From Hydrocarboniphaga daqingensis (lineage in GTDB: Bacteria > Pseudomonadota > Gammaproteobacteria > Nevskiales > Nevskiaceae), in NCBI RefSeq assembly GCF_900129825.1, contig NZ_FQWZ01000003.1, positions 54,353-118,352 of the forward strand: 64,000 nt of DNA. Reading direction: 5' to 3'. Shown one piece after another: positions 27,121 through 36,530 of this stretch (positions are counted from its first letter, which is position 1; each line of letters opens with the position of its first letter). A program made the position numbers and the translations under genes. The notes under the pieces were generated by a model that searched no databases, was not told where the DNA came from, and saw nothing but the letters and a program-made list of their open reading frames with translations.

Positions 27121-27133
27121 CGTCCTTTTGTGG
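27121..27133 (-). promoter_or_regulatory. Ribosome-binding site of csrA overlapping a candidate CsrA-binding site
   Basis: On the minus strand the leader reads CCACAAAAGGACG, with GGA (27125-27123) nine bases before the start codon. The wording resembles the CsrA consensus ACARGGAUGU, so translational autoregulation is plausible. Confidence 0.45.
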
Positions 27134-27277
27134 ACGCCGGTCGTTGCCGGCGTCGCGTACCCCGGCGGTCCTCCGTGCCTGTTGGCCGGATGCCGCACCC
27201 CGCTTGAGTATCGCACCTCCGTTGGACGCTGTATCGACCGTTTTTGTGCGAAAAAGCCGCGTTGAAATCGATTGTTG

Positions 27278-28174
27278 TCAAAAGTCGACCCCATCCGTTG
27301 CCGAGGCCTGCGATAGCAGCCAGTCGCGCAAGCGCAGCACATCGTTCAGCCGAGGATGATCGTGACGCCACAGCAGGTAGTAGCGGTTGGAGTCGGGTAT
27401 CGCGATGTCGAACAGCCGCACCAGACGCCCTTGTGCGAGGTCACGCGCCGCCAAGGCTCGCCGCGCCAGCACCACGCCCTGGCCATCGGCGGCGGCGTCG
27501 AGCAACAGCGCCGAGTCGGTGTAGCTGACGCCGCGCGCCGTTTCGCGCAGCGACAGCCCGGCTGCGTGCAGCCACGGCTCCCAGGGCTGCCATGGGTTGT
27601 GCAGCAGCGCGCAGTCGACCAAGTCCGATGGTGTTGGCGGCAACTGGCCATCGCGATAGCGCGGGCTGCAGACCGGGAACAACTCGTCGTCCATCATCAG
27701 CACTTGCTGGACACCCGGCCAGCTGCCGCCGCCGTAGCGGATCGCGATGTCGACCGCGTCGTGCTGCAGGTCGACCAGCGCACCGCTCGGGTCCACCAGC
27801 AGGTCGATGTCCGGATGCGCTCGCTGGAACTGCGACAGCCGCGGCAGCAACCAGCAACGTGCCAGTGAGGGCAGCGTGCTCAGCGTCAGCGCAACGCGCC
27901 GCTCGGTCGGCGGGCGAACGTCGAACGCACGTTCCAGCAGCATCAAGCCTTGGCGGACGTTGGCCAGCAGCATCCGTCCGGCATCGGTTAGCAGCATGCT
28001 GTTGCGCTGACGTCGGAACAGCTTGGTGCCGACACGCACTTCGAGCGCCGCGATCTGGTGGCTGATCGCGCCGTGGGTCAGGGCCAGCTCTTCGGCAGCG
28101 CGGGAATAACTCTGATGACGCGCGGCGGCCTCGAAGGCTTGCAGCGCCTGCAGTGGCGGAAGGCGTAGCGACAT
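27278..28174 (-). CDS. LysR-family regulator, GcvA-like
   Basis: 298 aa. The start [37 protein letters not shown] and the split [19 protein letters not shown] resemble GcvA/AmpR-type regulators. Effector-domain signature [13 protein letters not shown] is also typical. Its target is unclear. The divergent rarD-like permease gene begins 149 bases away and csrA lies 164 bases downstream on the same strand. Confidence 0.9.
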   Translation of the reverse strand: MSLRLPPLQALQAFEAAARHQSYSRAAEELALTHGAISHQIAALEVRVGTKLFRRQRNSMLLTDAGRMLLANVRQGLMLLERAFDVRPPTERRVALTLSTLPSLARCWLLPRLSQFQRAHPDIDLLVDPSGALVDLQHDAVDIAIRYGGGSWPGVQQVLMMDDELFPVCSPRYRDGQLPPTPSDLVDCALLHNPWQPWEPWLHAAGLSLRETARGVSYTDSALLLDAAADGQGVVLARRALAARDLAQGRLVRLFDIAIPDSNRYYLLWRHDHPRLNDVLRLRDWLLSQASATDGVDF

Positions 28175-28323
28175 GGCCGTCCGAGCATAGCGCTGCGCGG
28201 CGCGCGCTGTGAATCTGCTTCACGGGACGCGCCAGCAGGCTTCGATTCCGCTGACGCGCAGTGGCGCCGACAATACGCGCCCGCTACCCGTACCCGCCGC
28301 CGCTCGCGGCCCAGGCCGTACCC

Positions 28324-29268
28324 ATGAGTCAGCCCGATCCGTCGTCCCCCGTGCTTGCACGCCTTGATCGCCGCGGCTTGCTGGCCGCGATCGGCGCATT
28401 CGCGATCTGGGGCCTGCTGCCGCTGTATCTGAAGCTGCTGCATCAGGCGCCGGTGTTCCAGATCATGACCCACCGCGTCGTCTGGTGCTGTCTGTTCGTG
28501 TTCGGTTGGCTCGGCGTGCGCGGCGAACTGGGGCATGTGACACGGGCGCTGGCCGACGGTGTCACGCGGCTGAGGCTGTTCGCGTCGGCGGTGATGATCA
28601 CGATCAACTGGCTGACCTACGTCTGGGCCGTCGGCAACGGCCACGTCGTCGAGGCCAGCCTGGGTTACTTCATCAACCCGCTGGTGTCGGTGCTGCTGGG
28701 CGTGCTGTTTTTGTCCGAGAAGCTCAATCCGCGGCAGTGGATCGCGGTGGCGCTGGCGGCGCTGGGTGTGGCCTGGCTGACCTGGCAGGTCGGCCGGCCG
28801 CCGTGGATCGCGCTGACGCTGGCGTTTTCGTTCGGCTTGTACGGCTTCGTTCGCAAGACCGTCGTCGTCGACGCCGTCGCCGGGCTGGCCGTCGAAACGC
28901 TGCTGATTCTGCCGTTTGCGCTGGCGTGGTTGCTGTTCGAATACGGCCGCGGCGCTTCGGTGTTCGGCGTGGTGTCGTGGCAGCTCGATGCCTTGCTGGT
29001 TGCCAGCGGCCTGCTGACGGCAGTGCCGCTGGTGCTGTTCGCCTTTGGTGTGCGCCGCGTGCCGCTGACGACGATCGGCCTGCTGCAATACATGGCGCCG
29101 ACGCTGCAACTGATCACGGCGCTGCTGGTGTTCAAGGAGCCGTTCACGGCCGTCCAGGCGGTCGGTTTCGGCTGCATCTGGCTGGGCTTGGTGGTGTACG
29201 CCGTTGATGGCGTGTGGCGCGGTCGGCCGGCGCCGGCGCTGCGCGTGGCCGCCAACGCCGGCCGCTGA
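28324..29268 (+). CDS. rarD: RarD-type EamA/DMT permease
   Basis: 314 aa from ATG 28324 (MSQPDPSSPVLARLDRRG). About ten transmembrane segments. GAFAIWGLLPLYLKLLHQ at the start, THRVVWCCLFVF and the second EamA repeat (GLLQYMAPTLQLITALLVFKEPF) identify the RarD branch of drug/metabolite transporters. Members have been linked to chloramphenicol resistance, but substrate is uncertain. Divergent from the GcvA-like gene and convergent with the DNA ligase gene with an 11-base gap. Confidence 0.9.
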   Translation: MSQPDPSSPVLARLDRRGLLAAIGAFAIWGLLPLYLKLLHQAPVFQIMTHRVVWCCLFVFGWLGVRGELGHVTRALADGVTRLRLFASAVMITINWLTYVWAVGNGHVVEASLGYFINPLVSVLLGVLFLSEKLNPRQWIAVALAALGVAWLTWQVGRPPWIALTLAFSFGLYGFVRKTVVVDAVAGLAVETLLILPFALAWLLFEYGRGASVFGVVSWQLDALLVASGLLTAVPLVLFAFGVRRVPLTTIGLLQYMAPTLQLITALLVFKEPFTAVQAVGFGCIWLGLVVYAVDGVWRGRPAPALRVAANAGR

Positions 29269-29279
29269 CGACGCCGCGC

Positions 29280-30875
29280 TCAGCGGCCGATCAGCGCGCG
29301 GACGTTGTCGAGCGTATCGGCTTCGGCGGCCGGCTTGTCCTGACGCCAGCGCGCGATCCGCGGAAAGCGCAGCGCGACACCGGCCTTATGGCGCGGGCTG
29401 GCCTGGATGCCTTCGAACGCGATTTCGAACACCTGCAGCGGCTCGACGCTGCGCACCGGGCCGAACTTCTCCAGCGTGTGGGCGCGGATCCAGCGGTCCA
29501 TCGCCACCAAATCGGCATCGGTCAGCCCGGAATAGGCTTTGGCCACCGGCACCAGCGCATCGCCGCTCCACACGGCCAGCGTGTAGTCGGTGTACAGGTT
29601 CGAGCGGCGGCCGTGGCCGGCCTGCGCATACACGAGCACGCAGTCGATCGTCAGTGCATCGACTTTCCACTTCCACCACAGCCCGGCTTTGCGACCGGCG
29701 CCGTAGACCGAGTCGCGGCGTTTCAGCATCAGGCCTTCGACGCCGCGCTGCCGCGCCTGCTCGCGCTGCGCCCGCAACGCGTCCCAGTTCTGCGCGTCGA
29801 TCGTCGGCGATGGCGTGAACGCGCTGCGATCACACAGCGCGGCCAGCGCGCTGCGCCGCTGCTGCAGCGGCTGTGCGCGCAAGTCGACGCCGTCGAGTTC
29901 CAGCAGGTCGTAGGGCATGAAGATCAACGGCGCGTCGGCCAGCGTTTTCTTGCCGGGTGCCTTGCGGCCGATGCGCGTCTGCAGCAGCGCAAATGGCGCC
30001 ACCGCGCCGTCTTTCCACGCCAGCACTTCGCCGTCGAGCACGCAGCCGTCGGGTAGTGATGCAGCGGCGGCTTCGATCTCGGGAAAGCGGCCGTTGAGCA
30101 GCTCTTCGCCGCGTGACCACAGCCAGCATTGGCCTTCACGCCGGATCAGCTGGCCGCGAATGCCGTCCCATTTCCATTCGGCAAGGAACGCGTCGGCGGG
30201 GCCGACGGCGTCGGGTGCGGCATCGTCGAGCGGCTGCGCCAGACAAAACGGGTAGGGCTGCGACGGCGACTGTTGCGCCGGTGCCACGGCCTGCAGGGCG
30301 GTGAATGCCGCGGCCGACGGCTGCCATTCGCCCATCAGTCGATGCTGCATCACGGCGACGTCGACGCCGGACTGTGCGGCCAGGGCGCGCGCGGCCAGCC
30401 CGGCCGACACGCCGACGCGCAGCGCACCGGTCAGCAGCTTGGTGAATAGGAAGCACTGCTCGAACGGCAGTTGTTGCCACCAGGCAAACACGGTGTCGCG
30501 CTGCAGGTCCGGGTCGGCGCCCGCCAGCGATTGCAGCAGCGCCACGCATTCGTGCAGCGGCGGCGCACTGGCCTGGTCGGGCGCGATCCGGTCGAGGCGC
30601 GCATCGAGCAGCAGCGCGACGGTTTCGGCGAGGTCGCCGACATGCGCATAGCTGTCTTCGACCAGCGCCGGCGACAGGCCGGTGAGCTGGCTGATCCAGT
30701 CGCGCAGCCGCGTCGGCGGGATCACGCGCTTGAGCCGATGGCCCAGCAAGAAGTACAGCCCCCAAGCCGCGTCGGCCGGCGGTGCGTCGGCGAAATAGCG
30801 CTGCATCGCCGCGAGCTTGGCGCTGGTCGACGTCGTCGCGTCGAGCTGCGCGTACAGCGCGGCAAATTGGCGCAT
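29280..30875 (-). CDS. ATP-dependent DNA ligase, exonuclease-associated type
   Basis: 531 aa from ATG 30875. The N-terminal ~210 residues are the helical DNA-binding domain (LGHRLKRVIPPTRLRDWI). The adenylation motif is EWKWDGIR (Lys235 in KWDG), then EVLAWKDG, SRGEELLNGRFPEIE and, near the end, LWWKWKVDALTIDCVLVYAQAGHG. An oligonucleotide-binding domain completes it. The start codon overlaps the stop of the metallo-beta-lactamase gene (TGATG), so the two are translationally coupled. This matches the bacterial ligase-associated repair cassettes. It likely seals nicks in a repair pathway separate from NAD-dependent LigA. Confidence 0.93.
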   Translation of the reverse strand: MRQFAALYAQLDATTSTSAKLAAMQRYFADAPPADAAWGLYFLLGHRLKRVIPPTRLRDWISQLTGLSPALVEDSYAHVGDLAETVALLLDARLDRIAPDQASAPPLHECVALLQSLAGADPDLQRDTVFAWWQQLPFEQCFLFTKLLTGALRVGVSAGLAARALAAQSGVDVAVMQHRLMGEWQPSAAAFTALQAVAPAQQSPSQPYPFCLAQPLDDAAPDAVGPADAFLAEWKWDGIRGQLIRREGQCWLWSRGEELLNGRFPEIEAAAASLPDGCVLDGEVLAWKDGAVAPFALLQTRIGRKAPGKKTLADAPLIFMPYDLLELDGVDLRAQPLQQRRSALAALCDRSAFTPSPTIDAQNWDALRAQREQARQRGVEGLMLKRRDSVYGAGRKAGLWWKWKVDALTIDCVLVYAQAGHGRRSNLYTDYTLAVWSGDALVPVAKAYSGLTDADLVAMDRWIRAHTLEKFGPVRSVEPLQVFEIAFEGIQASPRHKAGVALRFPRIARWRQDKPAAEADTLDNVRALIGR

Positions 30876-31924
30876 CAGCCCGCCGGGTTGGCGACAGGGT
30901 CCTCGCTGTCGGCCACGGCAGCCGCATCGTGCTGCGGCTCGCCTTCGTATTCGGTTTTCAGCGGCGCGGCGTCGATACCTTGCTCGCGGCACCACTGCAC
31001 TAGCGCTTCGGTGTTGCCGTGCGTCGGCAGCACGCGCTTGGCGCCGGTTTCGGTGATCGTGCGCAGCAGCGACGGCCAGTCGGCGTGGTCCGACAGCGCA
31101 AAGCCGCGGTCGTAGGCCTGGCGCCGGCGCGAGCCGCGCACGCGCATCCAGCCGGATGCAAAGCCGGTCGAATAGGGCTTGAAGCGGCGCATCCATGGCG
31201 TACCGCCGGCGCCCGGCGGCGCCAGCAGCAGGCGCCCTTTCCAGTCGAAGAACTTGGGTTGGTTGCCGATCGCATCGGTCGGCAGCATCGCCACGCCGGC
31301 ATCGCGATACAGCTTGACCAGCTTGGTCATCGCGCCGTGCAGATACACCGTTTCGTCGGTGTAGCGCATCAGCTCGGCGAGCACGCGCTGCGCCTTGCCC
31401 AGCGCGTAGCAATGCAGGATCGCGCACAGGCCCTGGGCCTTGCAGTCCTGCCACCATTCGTGGATTTCACGCGCGATCTCGGCCGGCTCCTGCCAGCGGT
31501 ACACCGGCAGGCCGAACGTGGCCTCGGTGATGAACACATCGCAGGGCACGACTTCGAACGGCGTGCAGGTCGGATCGGGGTCGCGCTTGTAGTCGCCGGA
31601 CACCACCCAGACCTGGCCCTGATGTTCGAGCCGCACTTGCGCCGAGCCCAGCACGTGGCCGGCCGGATGCAGCGACACCGTCACCGGACCAAACTCGACG
31701 CGCTGCCCGTAGGCCAGTGGCACGATGCCGGCGCCATAGCCGATGCGCTCGCGCAGCAGGCTCAAGCCGGGCGCGGCGCCCCAGTAGCGCTTGCTGCCCG
31801 AGCGCGCATGGTCGGCGTGACCATGCGTGATCACCGCGCGTTCGACCGGGCGCCAGGGGTCGATATGAAAATCGCCGGCCGGGCAGTACAGGCCCTGGCC
31901 GGTGGGAATGACGAGGTCGTTCAT
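30875..31924 (-). CDS. Ligase-associated metallo-beta-lactamase-fold DNA exonuclease
   Basis: 349 aa. ITHGHADHA gives the HxHxDH metal site (His34, His36, Asp38, His39). Later motifs are SGDYKRDPDPTCTPFE and a beta-CASP style LHGAMTKLVKLY...FALSDHADWPSLL. Family members partner with an ATP-dependent ligase, an Lhr-type helicase and a PdeM phosphoesterase. Only the ligase is adjacent here, with overlapping stop and start. Predicted role is trimming DNA ends before ligation. Its start is 12 bases from the waaA stop on the same strand. Confidence 0.92.
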   Translation of the reverse strand: MNDLVIPTGQGLYCPAGDFHIDPWRPVERAVITHGHADHARSGSKRYWGAAPGLSLLRERIGYGAGIVPLAYGQRVEFGPVTVSLHPAGHVLGSAQVRLEHQGQVWVVSGDYKRDPDPTCTPFEVVPCDVFITEATFGLPVYRWQEPAEIAREIHEWWQDCKAQGLCAILHCYALGKAQRVLAELMRYTDETVYLHGAMTKLVKLYRDAGVAMLPTDAIGNQPKFFDWKGRLLLAPPGAGGTPWMRRFKPYSTGFASGWMRVRGSRRRQAYDRGFALSDHADWPSLLRTITETGAKRVLPTHGNTEALVQWCREQGIDAAPLKTEYEGEPQHDAAAVADSEDPVANPAG

Positions 31925-31936
31925 GAGCGCGGCAGC

Positions 31937-33193
31937 TTAGTCCAGCGACGCGGGATCGGCGATCAAGCCGAGCAGCGTCTGCAGCGCGCCCCGATTGGCC
32001 TGCACCGCGTCGCGGCCGGCAGCACCCATCCGCGCGCGGCGCTCGGGGTCGGCCAGCAGCGCATGCAGCGTCGGCACCAGCATCACCGGCTCGTCGAGGC
32101 CGATCGCGGCCTGGCCTTGCAGCAGCAGGTCGCGCGCCGGCAGGAAGTTGTGCATCTGCGGGCCGAACAGCACCGGCAGGCCGATCGATGCCGGTTCCAG
32201 CACATTGTGTCCGCCGATGTCGACGAAGCTGCCGCCAACCAACGCGAGGTCAGCAGCGGCGTAGTAGACGAAGATCTCGCCCATCGTGTCGCCGAGCAGC
32301 ACGGCCGCCGCAGACGGATCGTCGCCGGACGCGCGCCGCGCCATCGCCAGGCCGCTGCTGGCGATGCGCCGCGCCACGGTGTCGAAACGCTGCGGATGCC
32401 GCGGCACCAGAATCAGCAGCGCATCGGCATAGGCGCGGCGCAGTTCGGCATGCGCGCGCAGCGCGATGTCTTCTTCACCTTCGTGCGTGCTGGCGGCCAC
32501 CCATACCGGCCGCTGCGCGCCGATGCGGCGGCGCAGGTCGTGCCCGGAGCGGATTTGCGACTCGTCGATGCTCAGGTCGAACTTGATGTTGCCCATCACC
32601 GTGACGCGCTGTGCGCCGAGCTGGCGGAAGCGCTCGGCATCGGCCGCGCTCTGCGCGGCGATGCGCGCTGCTGCCAACGTCGACTGGGCGAAGCCGCGCA
32701 CGCGCGAGTAGCCGCGCATCGACCGCGGGCTGAGCCGCGCATTGGCGACGATCAGCGGCGTGCCGGCCGCGCCGAGCTGATGAAACAAGTTGGGCCACAG
32801 CTCGGTTTCCATGACGACGACGCACTGCGGTCGCACGCGGCGCAGGAAGCGCGCGACCGAGCCCGGCAGGTCGTAGGGCGCGTAGCTGTGACGGACGCGC
32901 GCACCGAGCGTCTCGGTGACGCGTGCCGATCCGGTCGGCGTCGTCGTCGTCACCCAAACGGCGCCTTCGCCGTGCAAGTCGACCAACGCGCGGATCAGCG
33001 GCATAGCGGCCAGCGACTCGCCGACCGACACCGCATGCACCCAGACCGCGATCGGTGCCGGTGACGGCCGCACCCAGCCGAAGCGCTCGGCCCAGCGACG
33101 TCGGTAGTCGGGCAGCTCGCGGCTGCGCCACAACAGGCGCAGCAGGATCAGCGGAGTCAGCCAGTACAGCAGAAAGGTGTAGAGCCAGCGCAT
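31937..33193 (-). CDS. waaA: 3-deoxy-D-manno-octulosonic acid (Kdo) transferase
   Basis: 418 aa, standard length. An N-terminal membrane anchor (LYTFLLYWLTPLILLRLLW) is followed by RRRWAERFGWV, IWVHAVSVGESLA-like AVWVHAVSVGE, VVMETELWPNLFH and a C-terminal GT-B domain with SFVDIGGHNVLEPASIGLPVLFGP. It adds Kdo from CMP-Kdo to lipid IVA at the inner face of the inner membrane. It is divergent from an lpxL-like gene (110-base gap), so the two lipid A steps probably share the intergenic control region. Confidence 0.97.
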   Translation of the reverse strand: MRWLYTFLLYWLTPLILLRLLWRSRELPDYRRRWAERFGWVRPSPAPIAVWVHAVSVGESLAAMPLIRALVDLHGEGAVWVTTTTPTGSARVTETLGARVRHSYAPYDLPGSVARFLRRVRPQCVVVMETELWPNLFHQLGAAGTPLIVANARLSPRSMRGYSRVRGFAQSTLAAARIAAQSAADAERFRQLGAQRVTVMGNIKFDLSIDESQIRSGHDLRRRIGAQRPVWVAASTHEGEEDIALRAHAELRRAYADALLILVPRHPQRFDTVARRIASSGLAMARRASGDDPSAAAVLLGDTMGEIFVYYAAADLALVGGSFVDIGGHNVLEPASIGLPVLFGPQMHNFLPARDLLLQGQAAIGLDEPVMLVPTLHALLADPERRARMGAAGRDAVQANRGALQTLLGLIADPASLD

Positions 33194-33302
33194 CGGCGGA
33201 GCATGCGAGGCGCCGCGGCATTGAGCAACAACCGTCGGCGTGATCGCGCGCCGTCGACGCCACGATGAGCGCGCCGGCCGAAGCGCCTAAACTGCACGGC
33301 TT

Positions 33303-34241
33303 ATGGCATCCAACCCTTCTTCATCGGCGGCGCCGCCGTTTCGCGCGCGCCTGCTGGCGCCGTGGCACTGGCCGACCTGGCTCGGCATCGGCCTGCTGTG
33401 GCTGCTGGCGATGCTGCCGATGCGCTGGAGTCTGGCCTTCGGTGCCGGTCTGGGCGCGCTGCTGGGCCGCTGCATCCGCAGCCGGCGCCATGTGGTCGAC
33501 GTCAATCTGCGGCTGTGCTTTCCGTCGCTCGACGACGCGACACGCGCCGAGCTGCGCCGCGCGCACTTCCGCGCTGTCGGTGCTGGTGCGATCGAGGCCG
33601 GTCTGGCCTGGTTTGCGTCGGACCGTCGGCTGGCGCCGCGGTTTGCGGTCGAAGGGCGCGAGCATCTGGACGCGGCGCTGGCCAGCGGCAAGGGCCTGCT
33701 GCTGTTGACCGGCCATTTCACGACGCTGGAGATCGGCGCCCGCGTGCTGTGCACGACCGCGCAGCTGCCGTTCCACGCGATGTACCGGCCGTATGCCAAC
33801 CCGGTGATGGATTTCTGCATGCACCGCTGGCGCGAGCGCCGTGCGCAATTACCGGCGCTGCCGCGCGAAGACCTGCGCCGGCTGGTTCGCTCGCTGCGCG
33901 ACGGCCGCGCGATCTGGTACGCGCCCGACCAGACGCTGGACGAGAAGCTGTCGGTGTTCGCGCCATTCTTCGGCGTGCCGACGCTGACGCTGACCGCCAC
34001 CTCGCGGCTGGCGCAGATGGGCCGGGCCGGCGTGCTGCCGTACTTCCCGCGCTACGAGCAGGGCCGCTGGATCGTCCGTTTCCTGCCGATGCTCACCGAC
34101 TTCCCGGGCACCGACGAGCATGCCGATGCGGCGCGGATCAATCAGGTGATCGAGCAGGGCATTGCACTGGCCCTGCCGCAGTACTTCTGGTTGCACCGGC
34201 GCTTCAAGAAGCAGCCGCCCGGGCTGCCACGACCTTACTGA
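33303..34241 (+). CDS. lpxL: Lipid A late acyltransferase (LpxL/HtrB-type)
   Basis: 312 aa. The HX4E signature is HFTTLE (His138, Glu143), as in E. coli LpxL. FHAMYRPYANPVMD, IWYAPDQTLDEKLSVFAPFFG, LTLTATSRLAQM and FWLHRRFKKQPPG are the conserved blocks of the family. A membrane anchor lies near residues 24-42. Expected reaction is transfer of an acyl chain onto Kdo2-lipid IVA. Divergent from waaA, which fits. LpxL, LpxM and LpxP cannot be told apart with certainty here. Confidence 0.9.
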   Translation: MASNPSSSAAPPFRARLLAPWHWPTWLGIGLLWLLAMLPMRWSLAFGAGLGALLGRCIRSRRHVVDVNLRLCFPSLDDATRAELRRAHFRAVGAGAIEAGLAWFASDRRLAPRFAVEGREHLDAALASGKGLLLLTGHFTTLEIGARVLCTTAQLPFHAMYRPYANPVMDFCMHRWRERRAQLPALPREDLRRLVRSLRDGRAIWYAPDQTLDEKLSVFAPFFGVPTLTLTATSRLAQMGRAGVLPYFPRYEQGRWIVRFLPMLTDFPGTDEHADAARINQVIEQGIALALPQYFWLHRRFKKQPPGLPRPY

Positions 34242-34321
34242 CCGATACGGGTGTGCGCCGCCTGCGACGGGCTGCTGCTAAACTCGACGCGTCACCAGCT
34301 GAACACATCGAGGCTTTCCGG

Positions 34322-35308
34322 GTGGATAAACGCTTTTATCTGAATATCAGCCGCGGCGCCGCCGCATCGTTGCTGTGGCTGGCCTCGCAGGCCGCGTTCG
34401 CCGCATCGGCCGTCGAGGAAGCGCAGACGCTGCTGTCGCAGGGTCAGTTCGATCAGGCGCTGAAGAAGGTCGACGCTCAGCTCAAGACCGCACCTCAGGA
34501 CGCCGAAGCCCGCTTCCTGCGCGGCTTGATCCTGGTCAAGCTCAACCGCGGCCCGGAGGCGATCAAGGTGTTCGCCGACCTGACGCGCGACTACCCGCAG
34601 TTGCCCGAGCCCTACAACAACCTCGCCGTGCTCTATGCGCAGCAGGGTGACTACGAAAAAGCCCGCGACGCGCTCGAAGCCGCGCTGGCGACGCATCCGA
34701 GCTACGCCACCGCACACGAAAACCTCGGCGACATCTATGCCGCGCTCGCCGGCGCCGCATACAACCGCGCGCTGACGCTCGACCAAAGCAACCAGATGGT
34801 GCGCAGCAAGCTGGCCCTGATCAGCCAGCTCGACAGCGCAGGCGGCAAGGGCGCTGCCCCGGCGCCGAACACGCCGGTGGCGGCAGCACCGACACCAGCG
34901 CCCGCGCCGGCCGCCGTTCCGCCGCCATCGACGGTTCCGCCGCCGGCCGCCGCCGGTCTTGACGCCAGCACCGCGCAGAGCGCGACCAGCGTCGTCAACG
35001 CCTGGGCTGCGGCCTGGTCGGCCAAAGAGCTGACGGCCTACTTCGCCACCTACTCTCCGCGCTTCGTTCCCGAAGGCAACCTGAGTCGCACCACGTGGGA
35101 AGCGCAGCGCCGCGAACGCATCCTGCGCGCCACGCGGATCAGCGTCAGCGCCGCCGACCCGAAGGTCGAGCGCGTCTCGTCGGACCGCGTCGCCGTGACG
35201 TTCACGCAGAACTACGAGTCGGACAGCTTTTCCGATCAAGTGTCCAAGACGCTTGAGCTGGAACAGGCCGGCGCGAGTTGGCTGATCGTTCGCGAATACA
35301 CGCGCTAG
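34322..35308 (+). CDS. Secreted TPR protein with C-terminal NTF2-like domain
   Basis: 328 aa from GTG 34322, with GAGG about eight bases upstream. A signal peptide (residues 1-30, ending AAFAAS) precedes three or so TPR units (ALKKVDAQLKTAPQDAEARF; EPYNNLAVLYAQQGDYEKAR; AHENLGDIYAALAGAAYNRA). A Pro/Ala-rich spacer follows, then an NTF2/SnoaL-like domain (VVNAWAAAWSAKELTAYFATY, FTQNYESDSFSDQVSKTLELE). The following L,D-transpeptidase has a similar end domain. The pair likely works on the periplasmic cell wall, with the TPR region as a scaffold. The frame is open far upstream only by composition. Confidence 0.82.
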   Translation: MDKRFYLNISRGAAASLLWLASQAAFAASAVEEAQTLLSQGQFDQALKKVDAQLKTAPQDAEARFLRGLILVKLNRGPEAIKVFADLTRDYPQLPEPYNNLAVLYAQQGDYEKARDALEAALATHPSYATAHENLGDIYAALAGAAYNRALTLDQSNQMVRSKLALISQLDSAGGKGAAPAPNTPVAAAPTPAPAPAAVPPPSTVPPPAAAGLDASTAQSATSVVNAWAAAWSAKELTAYFATYSPRFVPEGNLSRTTWEAQRRERILRATRISVSAADPKVERVSSDRVAVTFTQNYESDSFSDQVSKTLELEQAGASWLIVREYTR

Positions 35309-35315
35309 TCGCTCG

Positions 35316-36512
35316 ATGCCTCAGCGGTGGTGGCAGCGGCTGCGCCGGGCAGCCGCAGGTGGTGTCTTTGCCGCGATTCCGCTCGCTGCGCCCGCTGCCG
35401 CACCGCCGACGACTGCGCCGGTCGCCAGTCCTGAAACCCGGTTGATGGCAGCGGTCGACGACTTGCGCGCCGACCGTTCGCTGCAGGCACTCGACAAGCT
35501 GTCGCAGCTGACCCAGCAGTATCCGAACTTCCGGCTTGCGCAGTTCGTCTACGCCAATGTGCTGGCTGCGCGTTCGGGCATCCCCGGCATCATGCCGGAC
35601 AGCGAAGACCCGGCGCTGAAGGATCTGTTCGACGAGGCCCATTTTCGCGAAGCCCAAGCGCGGTTTACGCCACCGCCCGGCACCGTGCCGGGCAATGTGC
35701 TGAAGCTGGCGACCGAATACCCGTACCTGGTCGTCGTCGACCTGCCCAATGCGCGGCTGAACCTGTTCGAAAACCGCGGCGGCGATTTGCGGCTGATGCA
35801 CAGCCACTACGCCGGCATGGGCCGCAATGGGTTCGGCAAGAAGGCAGCCGGTGATTTGCGCACTCCGGTGGGCATCTACCACATCACCGGATGGAAGCCC
35901 GACGATCAGCTGCCCGAGTTGTACGGCGCGGGCGCACTGCCGCTGAACTATCCGAATCTGTGGGACCGCTTCCGGGTCAAGACCGGCTACGGCATCTGGC
36001 TGCACGGCGTGCCGAGAATCACCTACGTGCGGCCCCCGCGTAGCAGCGAGGGCTGCGTGACGATGGCCAACGACGATCTGGTGGCGCTCAAGCCCTATGT
36101 GTTGAGCACCAACGCGCCCGTGGTGTTGTCCGATCGGCTCGACTGGGTGCCCAAGGCCGATGCAGCGCGCGAACGTGACACATTCCTGGCGCGGATCGAG
36201 GACTGGCGGCGCAAGTGGACGTCGATCGATACCGAGGGCTACCTGGGCTACTACGGTGCCGACTTCACCACCGACGGCATGGACAAGGCCGCGTTTGCGG
36301 CGCACAAGCGGCGCGTCAATGCGGGCAAGCGCTCGATTGAAGTGCGTCTCGATGACCTGAGCCTGTTCCGCTATCCCGGCGAGCCGATGATGCTGGCCGA
36401 ATTCACGCTCGATTACCGCAGCGACAACTTCAGCAGTCGCGCCAAGAAGCAGCAGTACTGGCGGCAAAACGCCAAGGGCGAGTGGAAGATCTTTCGCGAA
36501 GAGAATCTTTAG
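35316..36512 (+). CDS. L,D-transpeptidase (YkuD family) with NTF2-like domain
   Basis: 398 aa. A signal peptide (ends near AAPAAA) precedes an N-terminal helical part. The YkuD domain spans about residues 130-275 with GIWLHGVPR and the catalytic SSEGCVTM (S-x-G-C). The last ~120 residues form an NTF2-like domain (WRRKWTSIDTEGYLGYYGADF, LAEFTLDYRSDNFSSRAKKQQYW), similar in layout to the end of the upstream TPR protein. It should form 3-3 crosslinks or attach proteins to peptidoglycan in the periplasm. Stop-to-start gap to the TPR gene is 7 bases, so they are cotranscribed. Confidence 0.92.
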   Translation: MPQRWWQRLRRAAAGGVFAAIPLAAPAAAPPTTAPVASPETRLMAAVDDLRADRSLQALDKLSQLTQQYPNFRLAQFVYANVLAARSGIPGIMPDSEDPALKDLFDEAHFREAQARFTPPPGTVPGNVLKLATEYPYLVVVDLPNARLNLFENRGGDLRLMHSHYAGMGRNGFGKKAAGDLRTPVGIYHITGWKPDDQLPELYGAGALPLNYPNLWDRFRVKTGYGIWLHGVPRITYVRPPRSSEGCVTMANDDLVALKPYVLSTNAPVVLSDRLDWVPKADAARERDTFLARIEDWRRKWTSIDTEGYLGYYGADFTTDGMDKAAFAAHKRRVNAGKRSIEVRLDDLSLFRYPGEPMMLAEFTLDYRSDNFSSRAKKQQYWRQNAKGEWKIFREENL

Positions 36513-36530
36513 CCGAGCGTGGCGCCGGCA

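Noticed and set aside
33362-34321. Upstream extension of the TPR protein
   Set aside because: It overlaps the lpxL-like gene in another frame and lacks a signal peptide; GTG 34322 has a ribosome-binding site and a signal peptide.
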